A program made the position numbers and the translations under genes. 64,000 bases of DNA from Symbiodinium natans (taxonomy: Eukaryota; Sar; Dinophyceae; Suessiales; Symbiodiniaceae), in the NCBI GenBank assembly GCA_905221605.1, contig CAJNDS010002194.1, positions 509,501 to 573,500 on the forward strand, in the 5' to 3' direction. A model generated the notes under the pieces. That model saw nothing but the letters and a program-made list of their open reading frames with translations, was not told where the DNA came from and searched no databases. This document shows, one piece after another, positions 22,327-31,775 of this stretch (its first letter is position 1; the number at the start of each line of letters is the position of its first letter).

Positions 22327-22545
22327 TGGTAGGGGTCGGGAGGAGGAACAATCCGGCGATAGTTTTCGGACCTTTGTCACGAGAAGGGTTGAGGGTGCAT
22401 AATGTTGAGGAATCAGGGATCAGGTTGCCCACCCGTCTTAATTGGAGGAGCTGTTGCCGGCATTTGCGCGGCTGGAGGCACGTCGACGAGTCTGCGTGGG
22501 TTAAGGGTTTCGGGTTTAGACTTTAGGTGTGTGCTAGATTCTCAG

Positions 22546-22609
22546 GATGGGCCCGCTTCCCTTTTGAAACGGCTAGGTTCACTTCTTTTTGCCCGTGCTG
22601 TGCGACAAA
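22546..22609 (+). CDS. Candidate small exon with TTTAGGG donor
   Basis: An ATTCTCAG acceptor precedes DGPASLLKRLGSLLFARAVR in phase 0. The exon ends at ACAAAGG followed by GTTTAGGG. A further short island at 22,727-22,751 (GARVELLR) has a TTTCTTTCTGTAG acceptor and a GTAAAC donor. Confidence 0.4.
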
Positions 22610-22840
22610 GGGTTTAGGGTTTTGGGTTTTGGGTTTAGGGTTATATTCCTAGCCAATTCTGGGTCCTGGTGTTTAAGAGGTCTGGAACTCCACGGCTAGG
22701 GCTTTAGGAGGTTTCTTTCTGTAGGGCGCAAGAGTTGAATTGCTTCGAGGTAAACGTCCACATCCAGGCGTGCGCATGACGCATCCCTCTTGAGATGTAG
22801 ACCTCCTCTCTCGGTTGAGCCAGCTGAAACGAACTACGAA

Positions 22841-22956
22841 TTGCTCAAGAACGCCCCCCCCCCCCCCCCAACAAAAAAAAAAAACGAATAATCTTCCCTA
22901 CAAGGGTAATATTTAGGGATTATTGATGTTACATCTTTTGGGGGGTTCTTAAGCAA
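22841..22956. mobile_element. Family G MITE with expanded C/A tract
   Basis: Ends TTGCTCAAGAACGCCCC and TTTTGGGGGGTTCTTAAGCAA. The left end has expanded to a 17-nt C run followed by an A-rich run, where the right end keeps the short GGGGGG/TTTT form. Inner pair AATAATCTTCCCTA/TAGGGATTATT. Confidence 0.75.
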
Positions 22957-23011
22957 ATAATAGACTACGAGGCAATTGGCTCTGGGTTCTTTTGGAGTTG
23001 GCTGTCTACAG

Positions 23012-23213
23012 CGGCCAGAGCCATGACAACATCAAGGGAGCCAGGGCCATTTGTCCTTACCAAGGCGCACTTACCCCCTAAACCCTAAACCCTAAACCCT
23101 AAACCCTAAACCCCAAACCCTAAACCCTAAACCCTAAACCCCTGGTTCCTGATGCTGCAAGTTTCATGCCCGGCCTCAACAATCTCAAGGGGCCAGAAGC
23201 CATCTGCCTGCGG
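23012..23213 (+). CDS. Two related exon-like islands
   Basis: Island one (from 23,012, after a TCTACAG acceptor) reads GQSHDNIKGARAICPYQG. Island two (from 23,162, after TGCAAG) reads FMPGLNNLKGPEAICLR. They share N-x-K-G-x-x-A-I-C at the protein level and similar DNA, so they may be duplicated exons. A CCCTAAA array (23,074-23,142) separates them. Confidence 0.4.
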
Positions 23214-23351
23214 GTCTGGGGCTTAGGGTCTAGGGCTTCGACACATGTATCTACAAGATGCTTAGGGTCTAGGATTTCGGGTACACATGTATCGGAATAT
23301 AAAAATACTTTCCCAACTATGAACTAGCCACACCCTGCAAAAAGCTTGCAG

Positions 23352-23529
23352 GAGCTTCATCAGATGGCCATGGTGTCCTGCCGCTGAAGAGACAAAAGAA
23401 GAACGGCCCTAGTTTGGACGAGCAGTTTTTGTCATTCCTGGGCAGCCCCGGTTTAGGATTTATGATTTAGGTTACCCTTCAGAACAAGTTGGCACGAAGT
23501 GCTGCTCGCCAACCAGCAGACGTCTGTAA
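23352..23529 (+). CDS. Candidate 3' gene end, two exons
   Basis: Exon 23,352-23,450 (CTTGCAG acceptor) reads SSDGHGVLPLKRQKKNGPS then LDEQFLSFLGSP. A 32-nt intron (GTTTAGGATT...CCCTTCAG) follows. Exon 23,483-23,529 reads QVGTKCCSPTSRRL and stops at TAA. Phases match (1+2). The intron looks like a decayed telomere-like stretch. Confidence 0.45.
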
Positions 23530-23923
23530 CGGTGCCTTAGAACATAACCCTGCGAGACCTGAAGCCCCCAAATACCCAAACGCCTCAAAGCAAAAGCGCC
23601 CGCAAAAACACCCAAAGCCGGAAAGCCCCAAAACCCGAAATTCCCAAACCTCTAAACCCGAAACCAACCGGCTGTGGCTGCCGTGCTTCCTTCAGTTGCA
23701 AGCCACGCCTGGCAACCCGCAGCCCTGGCACAAGTTGAGCGTAGGGTTAGGGCTCAGAGTTTCGGGTTTAGGGTTTGTAGGGTTTAGCGCTTATTCCATA
23801 TGAAGCGCCTGCCAACTTGGCGTCCTGATAGTTGGTGGGTGAAGCGGTTGAGGTTTTAGGGGTTTCTTGGGTTTTCTAGGCCTTTTGGAGAGTAGGGTGA
23901 CAAGTTTCGATTGATATATCCAG

Positions 23924-24055
23924 GCGTCGAGCCGAGAGATCTTGGGTACGCAGCTTGAGTTTCCGGCCTGTTCTTGGCAAAGCCATGGCTGTCGTCGTCG
24001 CGCAAAAAGTGAGGCCGGGGACCAGAGATCTAGACTCCTCTTTCCTTCCGCTTAG
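23924..24055 (+). CDS. Candidate terminal exon, 43 codons
   Basis: A TATCCAG acceptor ends at 23,923. Phase 0 reads ASSREILGTQLEFPACSWQS and stays open to TAG at 24,053. Upstream intron-like sequence carries TTTAGG words. The next island (about 24,100-24,205) is also open (RYPLPVRIRLLPRHPAALPR). Confidence 0.42.
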   Translation, partial: ASSREILGTQLEFPACSWQSHGCRRRAKSEAGDQRSRLLFPSA

Positions 24056-24574
24056 GCTTTAGGGTTTAGGGTTTAGTGTGTGTGTTTTTTGAAGTGCTCA
24101 GGTCGTTACCCGCTACCTGTGAGAATACGCCTCCTCCCCCGCCACCCCGCCGCCCTCCCCCGATATTGCCTAATCTTTGAACTGACCATAACGCCCAGGA
24201 AGAGCGTAGCCTTTCCTTCGAGAAACCTTAAACTCGAAACCCTGAACCCGAAGCCCCTGGACCCTGAACCCTAAACCCCAAACTCATACGCCAGAATTCG
24301 GGCATAGTCAGGATTCCGTTTATTGAAATCTGGCGCATGGGCACCCCTTGCTGTGTTTAGGGCTTCGGCACACTTATCTACAAGTAGGCCATGGTTAAGA
24401 AACGATTTTTGTCTAAGAAGTATTCAAGATGCCTCTAGGGCATCCCCCTTAAAAGAAATTGAGGGGTATGGGAAAATCTTCCCCTAGACTCCCTTCATAT
24501 TATACTTTCATAGGTTAATGGGTATGGGTTTGGGGTATGGTGAGTTATTCTTAGACTTTGGGCCATGAAAGCAG

Positions 24575-24686
24575 CTAGAGAGCCTACACCAGAGCTTCGT
24601 GAGATGGCCAGACATTGGGGAAACCTGCTTTAACTTTAACGACAAGTCTTCCGGCTTGCAGAAGGCATGTGTGACACGCGGCGAGG
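24575..24686 (+). CDS. Candidate exon, 37 codons
   Basis: A GAAAGCAG acceptor ends at 24,574. Phase 0 reads LESLHQSFVRWPDIGETCFN and then NDKSSGLQKACVTRGE, entering a 17-nt G run that probably starts the intron. No family is recognised. Confidence 0.45.
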
Positions 24687-24759
24687 GAGGGGGGGGGGGG
24701 GGGACAGGTTTTTCAGGTTTAAGGTTTGGGGTTTGCAGGTTTACACCATCAAAATTCAA

Positions 24760-24933
24760 TTTGCTCCCCTCCCGGGCGGCTCTGGGGGGCCTGGACCTCA
24801 AGAGAGCCCGGAGTGGAGGGAGCTGAAGAGCAGCAAACATCTGCTTTTGCATGGAGTGAGTAGTAGAAGCAATACTTCATTTCCTTGGCGTCAGGATATT
24901 GAGCTTGGAAAAGGCGTTGAATTGGGATGGTGA
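24760..24933 (+). CDS. Candidate terminal exon(s)
   Basis: The + frame reads FAPLPGGSGGPGPQESPEWR, then ELKSSKHLLLHG, and stops at TGA at 24,931. A 39-nt GTGAGT...CGTCAG intron at 24,856-24,894 is possible; its length is a multiple of three, so the frame holds with or without splicing. The next island, 25,012-25,062, reads DLNEETTVFNWNRTTP then TAA after a CCCTATAG acceptor. Confidence 0.42.
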   Translation, partial: FAPLPGGSGGPGPQESPEWRELKSSKHLLLHGVSSRSNTSFPWRQDIELGKGVELGW

Positions 24934-25183
24934 TTATCATTTTGTGGAACAAGCCGTTTGCATAATGATGACAGTAGGGCGGGAGCCGGCTCTTAACCCT
25001 AAACCCTATAGGACCTGAATGAAGAGACTACCGTGTTCAACTGGAACCGGACGACCCCTTAAAAACGAAGAATGAGCATACCCTTTAGCTAGACCCCTGT
25101 AGCTGCTGCTCCCCAAATCCCAAAACCCTAAAAACCCTCCAGGTCCCCAACCTGGATTTAGGGGTTCGGGTGTAATTGGGGTG

Positions 25184-25329
25184 TAGGGTTTAGGGTTTAG
25201 GGTTAGGGTTTAGGGTTTAGGGTTTAGGGTTTAGGGTTTAGGGTTTAGGGTTTAGGGTTTAGGGTTTAGGGTTTAGGGTTTAGGGTTTAGGGTTTAGGGT
25301 TTAGGGTTTAGGGTTTAGGGTTTAGGGTT
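25184..25329 (+). repeat. Long perfect TTTAGGG array
   Basis: About 20 near-perfect heptamers. The following island (25,346-25,411; acceptor CTGACCAG) is open in two frames, one containing KPLIQGHAAQATRARATLVT, and ends at a GTTTCGG donor. Confidence 0.92.
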
Positions 25330-25550
25330 GACGCGTTCTGACCAGAAGCCCCTCATCCAGGGACACGCGGCTCAAGCGACGAGAGCAAGAGCGACTCTTG
25401 TCACGGAGGGTTTCGGAGCCAGGTTCGAGGGCGTAGGTTGGGATGGTCCCCCTGATGCTTAGGGTTTAGGGTTTAGAGTTTAGGGTTTAGGGTGTAGAGT
25501 GCGTAGAGTGCAGGGTGTAGGGTTTAGGGTTTAGGGTTTAGGGTTTAAAT

Positions 25551-25643
25551 TAACAGTCCTCAAACAGTCCTTAATAGGGATTTTAGTACCGCCTACTATA
25601 ATCCTTATGAAGGACTGTTGCTATAAGGGGGAGCATCCCAAGG
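25551..25643. mobile_element. Family D MITE, right end intact
   Basis: Inner pair AACAGTCCTTAATAGGGAT/ATCCTTATGAAGGACTGTT and right end ATAAGGGGGAGCATCCCAAGG. The left end merges with a telomere-like stretch and has lost the terminal CCTTGGGATG word. Confidence 0.65.
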
Positions 25644-25915
25644 CGTAGGGTTTGTAAGTTTTTGCTAGGGTCTATGTAGGCTTCAGATAGAGTGTGTATA
25701 GTGTCTATAGGGCCCCCTTGCAGGCAGCTGCTACAGAAGAGCCTAGAACCCTAAACCCCACAAAAAGGGGCCCCATAGGCAGTCTCAGGATTGAAGGTTT
25801 AGGGCTTAAGGCTGAGGGCTTAAACCCTAAACCCTAAACTGCAAACCCTAAACCCTAAACCCTAAACCTTTAGGGTTTAGGGTTGAGGGCCTGGAGTTCC
25901 TATTGGGCTCCGCAG

Positions 25916-25964
25916 CGGCGTCGTGCTTGACGGCTTGCTGGCCGATCTGACCACTGACCGTCTT
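25916..25964 (+). CDS. Candidate small exon
   Basis: A CTCCGCAG acceptor precedes GVVLDGLLADLTTDRL, which meets a GTAACAAG donor. The hydrophobic/acidic pattern looks coding. Adjacent to 25,800-25,885 telomere-like words in both orientations. Confidence 0.42.
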
Positions 25965-26167
25965 GTAACAAGCAAGTCCTAACACCCTAAACCCTGAACC
26001 CTGAAACCCTCAAGGCTCCCCCCCAAAATCACCCTAAACCCTGAAACCCTTGTAAGAAGCAAGTCCTAAACCCTGAAACCCTAAAGGCCCCCCCTCCCCT
26101 CCCCCCAAAAATAGCCCTAAACCAAAAACCTTGAAATCCGGGGTGTGTTTTGTTTTTGTTGGTCTAG

Positions 26168-26208
26168 GGGGGAGCATAGGTGCTAACCCTCCAGAAGCCA
26201 GGGCTAAG
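26168..26208 (+). CDS. Candidate small exon
   Basis: A TTGGTCTAG acceptor precedes SIGANPPEARAK, ending at GTGTTTTG. The frame stays open further (VFWQVRGLRFRPFSG), so the 3' boundary is uncertain. Confidence 0.38.
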
Positions 26209-26375
26209 GTGTTTTGGCAAGTCAGGGGGCTCCGCTTTCGCCCCTTCTCGGGCCAAGCCCAAACCCTGAACCCAAACCTCTTAACTCCTAAACCGTAAAT
26301 CCTAAACCCTAAGCCTCAAACCCTACCCCCCCCCCCCCACCGCGCATTTTGGGGGCTTGTGGCTTAGGGTAGGGT

Positions 26376-26469
26376 GCGGGGTTCGGGGTTCGGGGTTCGG
26401 GGTTCGGGGTTCGGGGTTCGGGGTTCGGGGTTCGGGGTTCGGGGTTCGGGGTTCGGGGTTCGGGGTTCG
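26376..26469 (+). repeat. Homogeneous GGGGTTC heptamer array
   Basis: About 13 identical units of a TTTAGGG variant (TTCGGGG). Uniformity against a background of mixed telomere-like words shows recent local expansion of one mutant unit. Confidence 0.92.
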
Positions 26470-26581
26470 TGATCGGTTTCGGGTTTAGGGTTTAGGGCAA
26501 GGGTTTAGGGTTTAGGGCTAGGGTTTAGGGTTGACAGGGCTGAGGGTTTAGAGGGCTCAACGTCTCTACTCCCTCCCTCAG

Positions 26582-26642
26582 GAGAGCAGCGGGAGACGCG
26601 CCTGGATGAGCTTTTCAAGGAGTTCCGCAGCGGACACATGGG
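26582..26642 (+). CDS. Candidate exon, charged helix
   Basis: A CTCCCTCAG acceptor ends at 26,581. The frame reads EQRETRLDELFKEFRSGHM, a charged amphipathic helix. It lies upstream of the EF-hand islands on the same strand and could belong to the same protein; this is inference. Confidence 0.45.
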
Positions 26643-26821
26643 GGTTGTATCTTCAATAGCTGTTGGGCTTTTACTCCTAGCCCTAAACCCTAAACCCTAA
26701 ACCCTAAACCCTAAACCCTAAACCCTAAGCCCTAAGCCCTAAACCCTAAACCCTAAACCCTAAACCCTAAACCCTAAACCCATACATGCTCTTAAATTCT
26801 AAGCCCCCAAGGGGGCCACAG

Positions 26822-26870
26822 GCGAGAATCAACCCCCCTCCCCCCTCCCCCCCCCGCCACTAAATACAAG
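26822..26870 (+). CDS. Candidate proline-rich exon
   Basis: A GCCACAG acceptor and an ACAAG/GTGACC donor flank ENQPPSPLPPPPLNT. The poly-C core codes for proline in this frame. The preceding 26,686-26,781 CCCTAAA array would be intronic. Confidence 0.4.
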
Positions 26871-27014
26871 GTGACCACCAGAAAGCAAAAGTTTTAGTTT
26901 GGGTTCAGGGGTTTAGGGCCGAGATTACGGATGAGTTTCGGGTTTAGGGCTCTCAGGGTTTAAGGCTTCGGGTTTAGGATTCAGGGAGTTGGGGCTTTCG
27001 GGTCTCTCGTTTAG

Positions 27015-27085
27015 GGCTCGGGGTTTCTGTTTACCCCGCGAATGTTGCGACACTGATCGAGGCAGCGCCTCGGATAGGATCTAGG
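27015..27085 (+). CDS. Candidate exon between telomere-like introns
   Basis: The acceptor is the TTTAG of a telomere-like word (ends 27,014). The frame reads GVSVYPANVATLIEAAPRIG and ends in phase 0 at AGG/GTTTAGGG, the start of a ~12-unit TTTAGGG array (27,083-27,171). Phase 0 matches the EF-hand exon at 27,670. Confidence 0.45.
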
Positions 27086-27283
27086 GTTTAGGGTTTAGGG
27101 TTTAGGGTTTAGGGTTTAGGGTTTAGGGTTTAGGGTTTAGGGTTTAGGGTTTAGGGTTTAGGGTTTAGGGTGTGGTGGTAGGAGGCCAGAAGACTAAGAC
27201 CCAAAGTAGGCCCTACTCCCTTTTTTCAGGGTTCGGTGGCCTTGAAACCCCCTGTTAAACCAAACAGGGCACCCCGGGTCTAG

Positions 27284-27342
27284 TAGGGTTTAGGGTTTAG
27301 GGTTTAGGGTTTAGGGTTTAGGGTTTAGGGTTTAGGGTTTAT
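27284..27342 (+). repeat. TTTAGGG array
   Basis: About eight perfect heptamers directly after a family A-like MITE relic (about 27,205-27,280). Confidence 0.9.
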
Positions 27343-27669
27343 ATGGGAGCCCCTAAACCAATTTCAGTACTGTCCCCTTATGATCCTTGCGTCAGTTTTG
27401 TTCATAGACTATCCTATGCTAGGCATTTTTGTAGTTTGGACCCACCATCTTCACCATCTGAACCTAAGCCCTAAAGCCTTGTGGGGGTGTGAGGGTGTGT
27501 CTGCGGCACGTTCAACGCGCTGGGGATTTGGGGCATAGGGTGTAGGCTAGGGTCTAAGTGCTTGTGGTGTAGGGCTGTGGCTTAGCCAAACCTAGTGACA
27601 GAAAGGGTGCCTTTTCAACCTGGCAGTTTCCGACTAAGCCTTTAAGCTCTATACCCTAAACTCTTTCAG

Positions 27670-27732
27670 CCGCTGCTCCAAAGGCTTGATATTTCCGGAG
27701 ATGGCATGCTGGACTCTTCAGAGGACCCAAGG
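27670..27732 (+). CDS. Exon encoding an EF-hand calcium-binding loop
   Basis: An AACTCTTTCAG acceptor ends at 27,669 and a GTCTTAGG donor follows 27,732; both ends are phase 0. The exon reads PLLQRLDISGDGMLDSSEDP. Its loop D-I-S-G-D-G-M-L-D-S-S-E (27,688-27,723) has the EF-hand residues at positions 1 (D), 3 (S), 5 (D), 6 (G), 8 (L), 9 (D) and 12 (E). EF-hands bind calcium in calmodulin-like proteins, calcium-dependent kinases and many others. Which of these cannot be told from one loop. Confidence 0.62.
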
Positions 27733-27819
27733 GTCTTAGGGTTTAGGGTTGGTTGCTCAAAAAGTCTCCTAAACACCAAAGTTTCGCAGCTCACGGGCTA
27801 GGTTTCGGGGTTTCCTAGA

Positions 27820-27909
27820 TGGGCTCCTATGTAGTGCCTTTTTGGGGGTAGACTACGAGAACCCTCTAGAAGTTCCCCACTAAGGAAGTACGTTGGAGCC
27901 TTCAGGTAG
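27820..27909. mobile_element. Family E MITE; right end carries an acceptor
   Basis: Ends GGGCTCCTATGTAGT and GGAGCCTTCAGGTA. The terminal GCCTTCAG is a usable splice acceptor: the phase-0 frame after it (27,906-27,939) reads VACERRMSAVEG. Relatives at 38,013 and 48,344. Confidence 0.6.
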
Positions 27910-27944
27910 CGTGTGAGAGGAGGATGTCGGCTGTGGAGGGCACT

Positions 27945-28030
27945 AAACCCTAAGCCCTAAGCCCTAAGCCCTAAACCCTAAACCCTAAACCCTAAACCCT
28001 AAACCCTAAACCCTAAACCCTAAACCTTAA
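27945..28030 (-). repeat. CCCTAAA array
   Basis: CCCTAAG variants followed by about eight CCCTAAA units. A possible exon follows at 28,046-28,104 (VKMLLTGMAEGKEPSEERG), before a G run and another TTTAGGG array (28,109-28,180). Confidence 0.88.
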
Positions 28031-28316
28031 CCCTCAGCCCTGAAGGTCAAGATGCTGCTGACCGGCATGGCAGAAGGCAAAGAGCCTTCCGAGGAGCGGG
28101 GGGAGGGGGGGGGGGTTTAGGGTTTAGGGTTTAGGGTTTAGGGTTTAGGGTTTAGGGTTTAGGGTTTAGGGTTTAGGGGATCCTCCTACGAGGTATTGGG
28201 CTCACGAGCTTCGGTGTGATCAGGCTCGGCTTCGGTTTTTGTTTCGGGTACAGGGTATAGGGTATAGGGTATAGGGTTTAGGGTTTAGGGTTTAGGGTTT
28301 AGGGTTTAGGGTTTAG

Positions 28317-28426
28317 GGTCCCCGCACGATGAGCAGGAGGAGCTGTCATTCATCATGAGGATCAGCACAAAGAAGACATCAGATGAGGATCGCATGCCGC
28401 GCTGCACGGCAGGATTGAGCATCTGA
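28317..28426 (+). CDS. Candidate exon using a telomere-repeat acceptor
   Basis: The acceptor is the last TTTAG of a TTTAGGG array. The frame reads SPHDEQEELSFIMRISTKKT and SDEDRMPRCTAGLSI, then TGA at 28,424. The acidic start and lack of internal stops over 36 codons favour coding. No family is recognised. Confidence 0.45.
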
Positions 28427-28531
28427 TGCCCTTCTAAGGGTTTAGGGTTTAGGGTTTAGGGTTTAGGGTTTAGGATTCAGGGTTGCCTGCTCCCCTGTGC
28501 TTACCCTGTCACACCCAACTCCGACTCTGAC

Positions 28532-28760
28532 TTGGAACCCATGCATTCCTGCAGACGCGCTAGCCGGTTGTCATTTTCTGGGGGTTCTCCTGTTGTAGTG
28601 CGGAGCCTTATATGCAGCGTATCCAAAGGGGATCGTATTCTAGAGAACTGGCATTGGCATCTCCCAACGAACCTTGAATGCGCACGCTGCGCGTCGCTGA
28701 GAGTCGGCGGCCGGGAAGGGTGTGGGTTGCGAGGGTTGGGCGGTGGGGGTCACCCTAAAC
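28532..28760 (+). CDS. Candidate exon region, 76-codon frame
   Basis: Open frame without an intron-like repeat inside. The middle part reads SKGDRILENWHWHLPTNLE and follows an ATATGCAG acceptor near 28,620. The last third is glycine-rich and runs into CCCTAAA, so it is probably intron. Confidence 0.35.
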
Positions 28761-28830
28761 CCTAAACCCTAAACCCCAAACCCCAAACCCTGAACCCTAA
28801 ACCCTAAACTAGCCAGACCCTTGCACCCAG

Positions 28831-28871
28831 GCTCCCAGCTGACGCAAGCAATGGAAAGCGGCTCGTCGTGG
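28831..28871 (+). CDS. Candidate small exon
   Basis: A GCACCCAG acceptor and a GTTTATGG donor flank LPADASNGKRLVV. Followed by a telomere-like stretch of TTTAGGGTTTTT variants (28,897-29,060). Confidence 0.38.
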
Positions 28872-29054
28872 GTTTATGGGGTTGCGACTGTCGGGTTTAG
28901 GGTTTTTAGGGTTTTTTGGGGTTTAGGGTTTTTAGGGTTTTTTAGGGTTTCTTAGGGGTTTTTAGGGGCTTTTAGGGTTTAGGGTTAAGGGGGTAGGGTT
29001 TAGGGTTTAGGGTCGGGTCTAGGGCTCAGGGTTTAGGGACTTAGGGTTTAGGGT

Positions 29055-29169
29055 TGGGGGTTTACCCTTGACTTCCGGCTGCAACCTGAAGTCTTTGCTG
29101 CAACCCTGCTAGAATACGGCCCCTCTTTCTTTCCGCGTGCCCGCTTACGGAGGGCCCCTACCTAAATCC
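29055..29169 (+). CDS. Candidate exon, frame uncertain
   Basis: Two readings compete. A frame from the TTTAG acceptor near 29,055 reads TLDFRLQPEVFAATLLEYG to a stop at 29,162. A second, after a CCTGCTAG acceptor at 29,112, reads NTAPLSFRVPAYGGPLPKS to a GTAAATTT donor at 29,170. Both look protein-like. Confidence 0.4.
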
Positions 29170-29265
29170 GTAAATTTGTGTAAGGCAGTGGTCCTAAACC
29201 CTAAACCCTAAACCCTAAGAGCTTCAGGGGTCCAGGTAGGGGCGCTTGAGGTTGAGTGTGGTCAG

Positions 29266-29332
29266 GGCTTCCGTGGCTGACCCCTATTGCTCCACCCCTG
29301 AGAGGCTATGCCTTCGTCGCTCTAGTGTCTAG
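29266..29332 (+). CDS. Candidate terminal exon
   Basis: A GTGGTCAG acceptor precedes ASVADPYCSTPERLCLRRSS and a TAG stop at 29,330. TTTAGGG arrays follow (29,333-29,455). Confidence 0.38.
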
Positions 29333-29749
29333 GGTTTAGGGTTTAGGTTTAGGGTTCAGGGTTCAGGGTTCAGTCAGGGTTTAGGGTTTAGGGTTTAGGG
29401 TTTAGGGTTTAGGGTTTAGGGTTTAGGGTTTAGGGTTTAGGGTTTAGGGTTCAGGGTCTCTGAATTCAATGGCCCGACCTTCCCTCGTATACTCCTTAGC
29501 ATCTGGCGGGGAGGGGGGGAAAGTCTGCTGGCCCTCATCCCCTGTTAGGGTGTTTAAGCCGGTCTAAAACCCTGAACCCTAAACCCTAAACCCTAGTTAA
29601 ACCCTAAACCCTAAAGGGTTTAGGCTTTGCCTGCAGAAGTGTTGCTACCATTGAGCTCAAGGCTGGTCCCTGTACCTTGCGGAGTTCTGCGAGGAGGGTG
29701 CGGCGGGCAAGGCCGCCAGCTCCCAGAGTCTTAGGGTTGTAGGGTTTTT

Positions 29750-29800
29750 AAGTTTGTTTGTTTTTTTTTTTGTTTTTTTTTTTTTTTTTGGGGGGGGGGT
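29750..29800 (+). repeat. Oligo-T tracts followed by oligo-G
   Basis: T-rich run interrupted by G, then a 10-nt G run. The T-then-G arrangement recurs at 36,960, 38,925, 44,720, 53,008 and 53,128 and matches the terminus of the family G MITE. Confidence 0.7.
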
Positions 29801-29809
29801 AGGGTTTTT

Positions 29810-30530
29810 TTTAGGGGTGTTAGGGTCTTAGGGTTTACGCTTTACGGTTTAGGGTTCCGGCGGTTTAGGGATTTCAGGTGGGGGGTTTAAAGGGGTTTTA
29901 GGGGTGCAGGGGTTTTGGGTCTTAGGGTTCACGGTTTGGGGTTTTAGGCGGTTTAGTAGCGGTTATTCATTTTGGGGGTTCAGGAGTTCAGGGTTTCATA
30001 AAGTTTTGGGGGAGTGTTAGGGGTTCAGGGGTTTAGGGACTCAAGGTTTTAAGGTTCAAGGTTTGAGGTCTAGAGTCTAAAGGTTTAGGGTTTGGTCTGG
30101 GGCTTTGGGTTTACATGGGTACGTAGGTTGTAGCTTTTTTTTCGGGTTCCCTTCTAAGCCTACTTAGAATTATCCATGAACCTTCAAGTCGGGGTGGTTT
30201 CGGGTTTAGGGTTTACGGTTTAGGGTTTACGGTTTACGGTTTAGGGTTTAGGGTTTAGGGTTTGGGGATTCAGGGCTGAGGGTTCAGGGTTCAGGGTTTC
30301 CATATCGTGCTTGTGTGTGTGTGTGTGTGTGTGTATTCGATGTATACATACACATGTAGGTATGTATGCATGTATCTATGTGTGTACACATCGGGTATAT
30401 ATGTAAGACGCGCTCCAAAACTAGCCATCTAGCCATCTAACCACATAAGTGGAGCAGTCGCTGTTGCAAGCTTTCGGTTAGGGGTTTGGGTTTAGTGTTT
30501 AGGTTCAGGGTTCAGGGTTTAGTTATGAGT
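29810..30530 (+). other. Degenerate telomere-like tract with GT microsatellite
   Basis: Mostly TTTAGGG-derived words with single-base changes, a (GT)n run at 30,310-30,334 and a TA/TG-rich stretch to 30,400. I see no exon here. Confidence 0.6.
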
Positions 30531-30535
30531 TGTAG

Positions 30536-30829
30536 TTGTTCATGACAGAGGCAGCTTTGACGGAGTTCAAAAAGGGCAAAACGATTGTGAAATTCTTGCG
30601 GCATAATTATGTAGCGGCAGACAGTTACGTATCCAACAGTTGAACTTTGTTTTCTTTGGGCTCCTGTTTTTGTGCGAATACTCAAGCTTAGCATCTTTTA
30701 TTCCTTGCTTATTAAGTAAGGACATCAGGCAGCTTGCTTCATGTTCTCTACTTGACCAAAGAGCTGCACAGGACGTTTGCTGTATAGGGCAAAGGGTCGC
30801 GGGAGCGATTTTCGTTACAATCCCAGAGG
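30536..30829 (+). CDS. Two candidate exons upstream of the EF-hand exon
   Basis: The frame from 30,536 (GTTGTAG acceptor) reads LFMTEAALTEFKKGKTIVK, then FLRHNYVAADS, and stops at 30,641 unless spliced first. The island 30,729-30,829 (GACATCAG acceptor, AGAG/GTAGAAG donor) reads QLASCSLLDQRAAQDVCCIG and AGAIFVTIPE. Their phases do not join directly, so a boundary is wrong or an exon is missing. Confidence 0.42.
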
Positions 30830-31014
30830 GTAGAAGTACCCTTTTTTTATGGCTTTAGATCCCCCAAAAGCCACACTCTCACGGTTTTTTGGACCAAAAA
30901 ACAAAAAACATGGGGAATTTGGCCCCCGATATCATCATTGTTATTATTATCATTTTTGGTATCATTATTATTATGGGCTTACTTCGCTTGTGCGCGTGTG
31001 GCCTCCGTTGACAG

Positions 31015-31095
31015 GTCTTGTTCGACAAGTATGATGCCGACAAGTCCGGAAAGTTGGCGCCCGATGAGCTCAAGGCCCGCATCTTTAGATCATCA
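31015..31095 (+). CDS. Exon encoding a canonical EF-hand
   Basis: A CGTTGACAG acceptor ends at 31,014; in-frame TGA lies just upstream, so the frame must start at the splice site. It reads VLFDKYDADKSGKLAPDELK and continues ARIFRSS. The loop D-A-D-K-S-G-K-L-A-P-D-E (31,033-31,068) is a textbook EF-hand, preceded by LFDKY and followed by LKARI as flanking helices. Donor GTGGTGG at 31,096 is phase 0, matching the next island at 31,223. This is the clearest family-level hit in the window. Confidence 0.7.
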
Positions 31096-31222
31096 GTGGT
31101 GGTTGTCTCCTAAACCCTAAACCCTAAGCCCCAAACCCTAAGCTCTAACCCTAAACCCTAAACCCTAAACCCTAAACCCTAAACCCTAAACCCTAAACCC
31201 TAAACTCTAACCCTAAACCCAG

Positions 31223-31462
31223 AAGGGCCAAGCTTCTTGTGATTTGAGGCCTCTAGCGGCAGAGCTGCCTGATTCGGACAGCGGATCTTTAGACCGGCGC
31301 AATACCCCTTATTCGAGTTTCCCCTTGCGCAATGATACATCTCATCGGTTTAGGGTTGAGAGTTTAGGGTTCAGGGTTTAGGGTTGAGGGTTTGGGGTTT
31401 GGGATTTAGGGTTTAGGCAGCCGGAGTTTACCTGAGGATCCTTACGACATCGAATCAGGTGT
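31223..31462 (+). CDS. Two exons joined across a telomere-like intron
   Basis: Exon 31,223-31,347 starts after a CCCTAAACCCAG acceptor and reads CDLRPLAAELPDSDSGSLD, then RRNTPYSSFPLRNDTSH. The 73-nt intron (31,348-31,420) is TTTAGGG-derived throughout. The next exon begins at 31,421 and reads SLPEDPYDIES up to a CAG/GTGTGT donor near 31,462. The phases match (2+1), and phase 0 upstream matches the EF-hand exon, giving three consecutive compatible exons. Confidence 0.52.
31348..31420 (+). other. Candidate intron of TTTAGGG-like repeats (73 nt)
   Basis: Starts GTTTAGGGTTGAG and ends TTTAGGCAG. Ten degenerate heptamers; no other sequence is present. Confidence 0.5.
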
Positions 31463-31775
31463 GTTTGGCTCATCGGTCCGAAGGGACGGAGCCCTCGACC
31501 GTCAACCCTAAACGCTCAATTCCAATCGGAGTTGAGGGGTTTTAGGGGTTCTACGGGGTTTAGCGGGGTGTAGGGAGGGTTTAGGGGGTCAATGGGGGCT
31601 TAGGAGGTTTGGGGGGCTTTAGAGGGTTTGGGGGGTTCAGGGGGGTTTAGGGCGTCTAGGGGGTTCAGGGGGTTTTCGGGGATACGTAGGTATTGCGGGG
31701 CGTTGGGGGCTTGTCGGGGGGGTTTGGGGGGCTTTAATAGGGGGCTCAGGAAGTTGCCCTAAGCCCAAATCCCAG

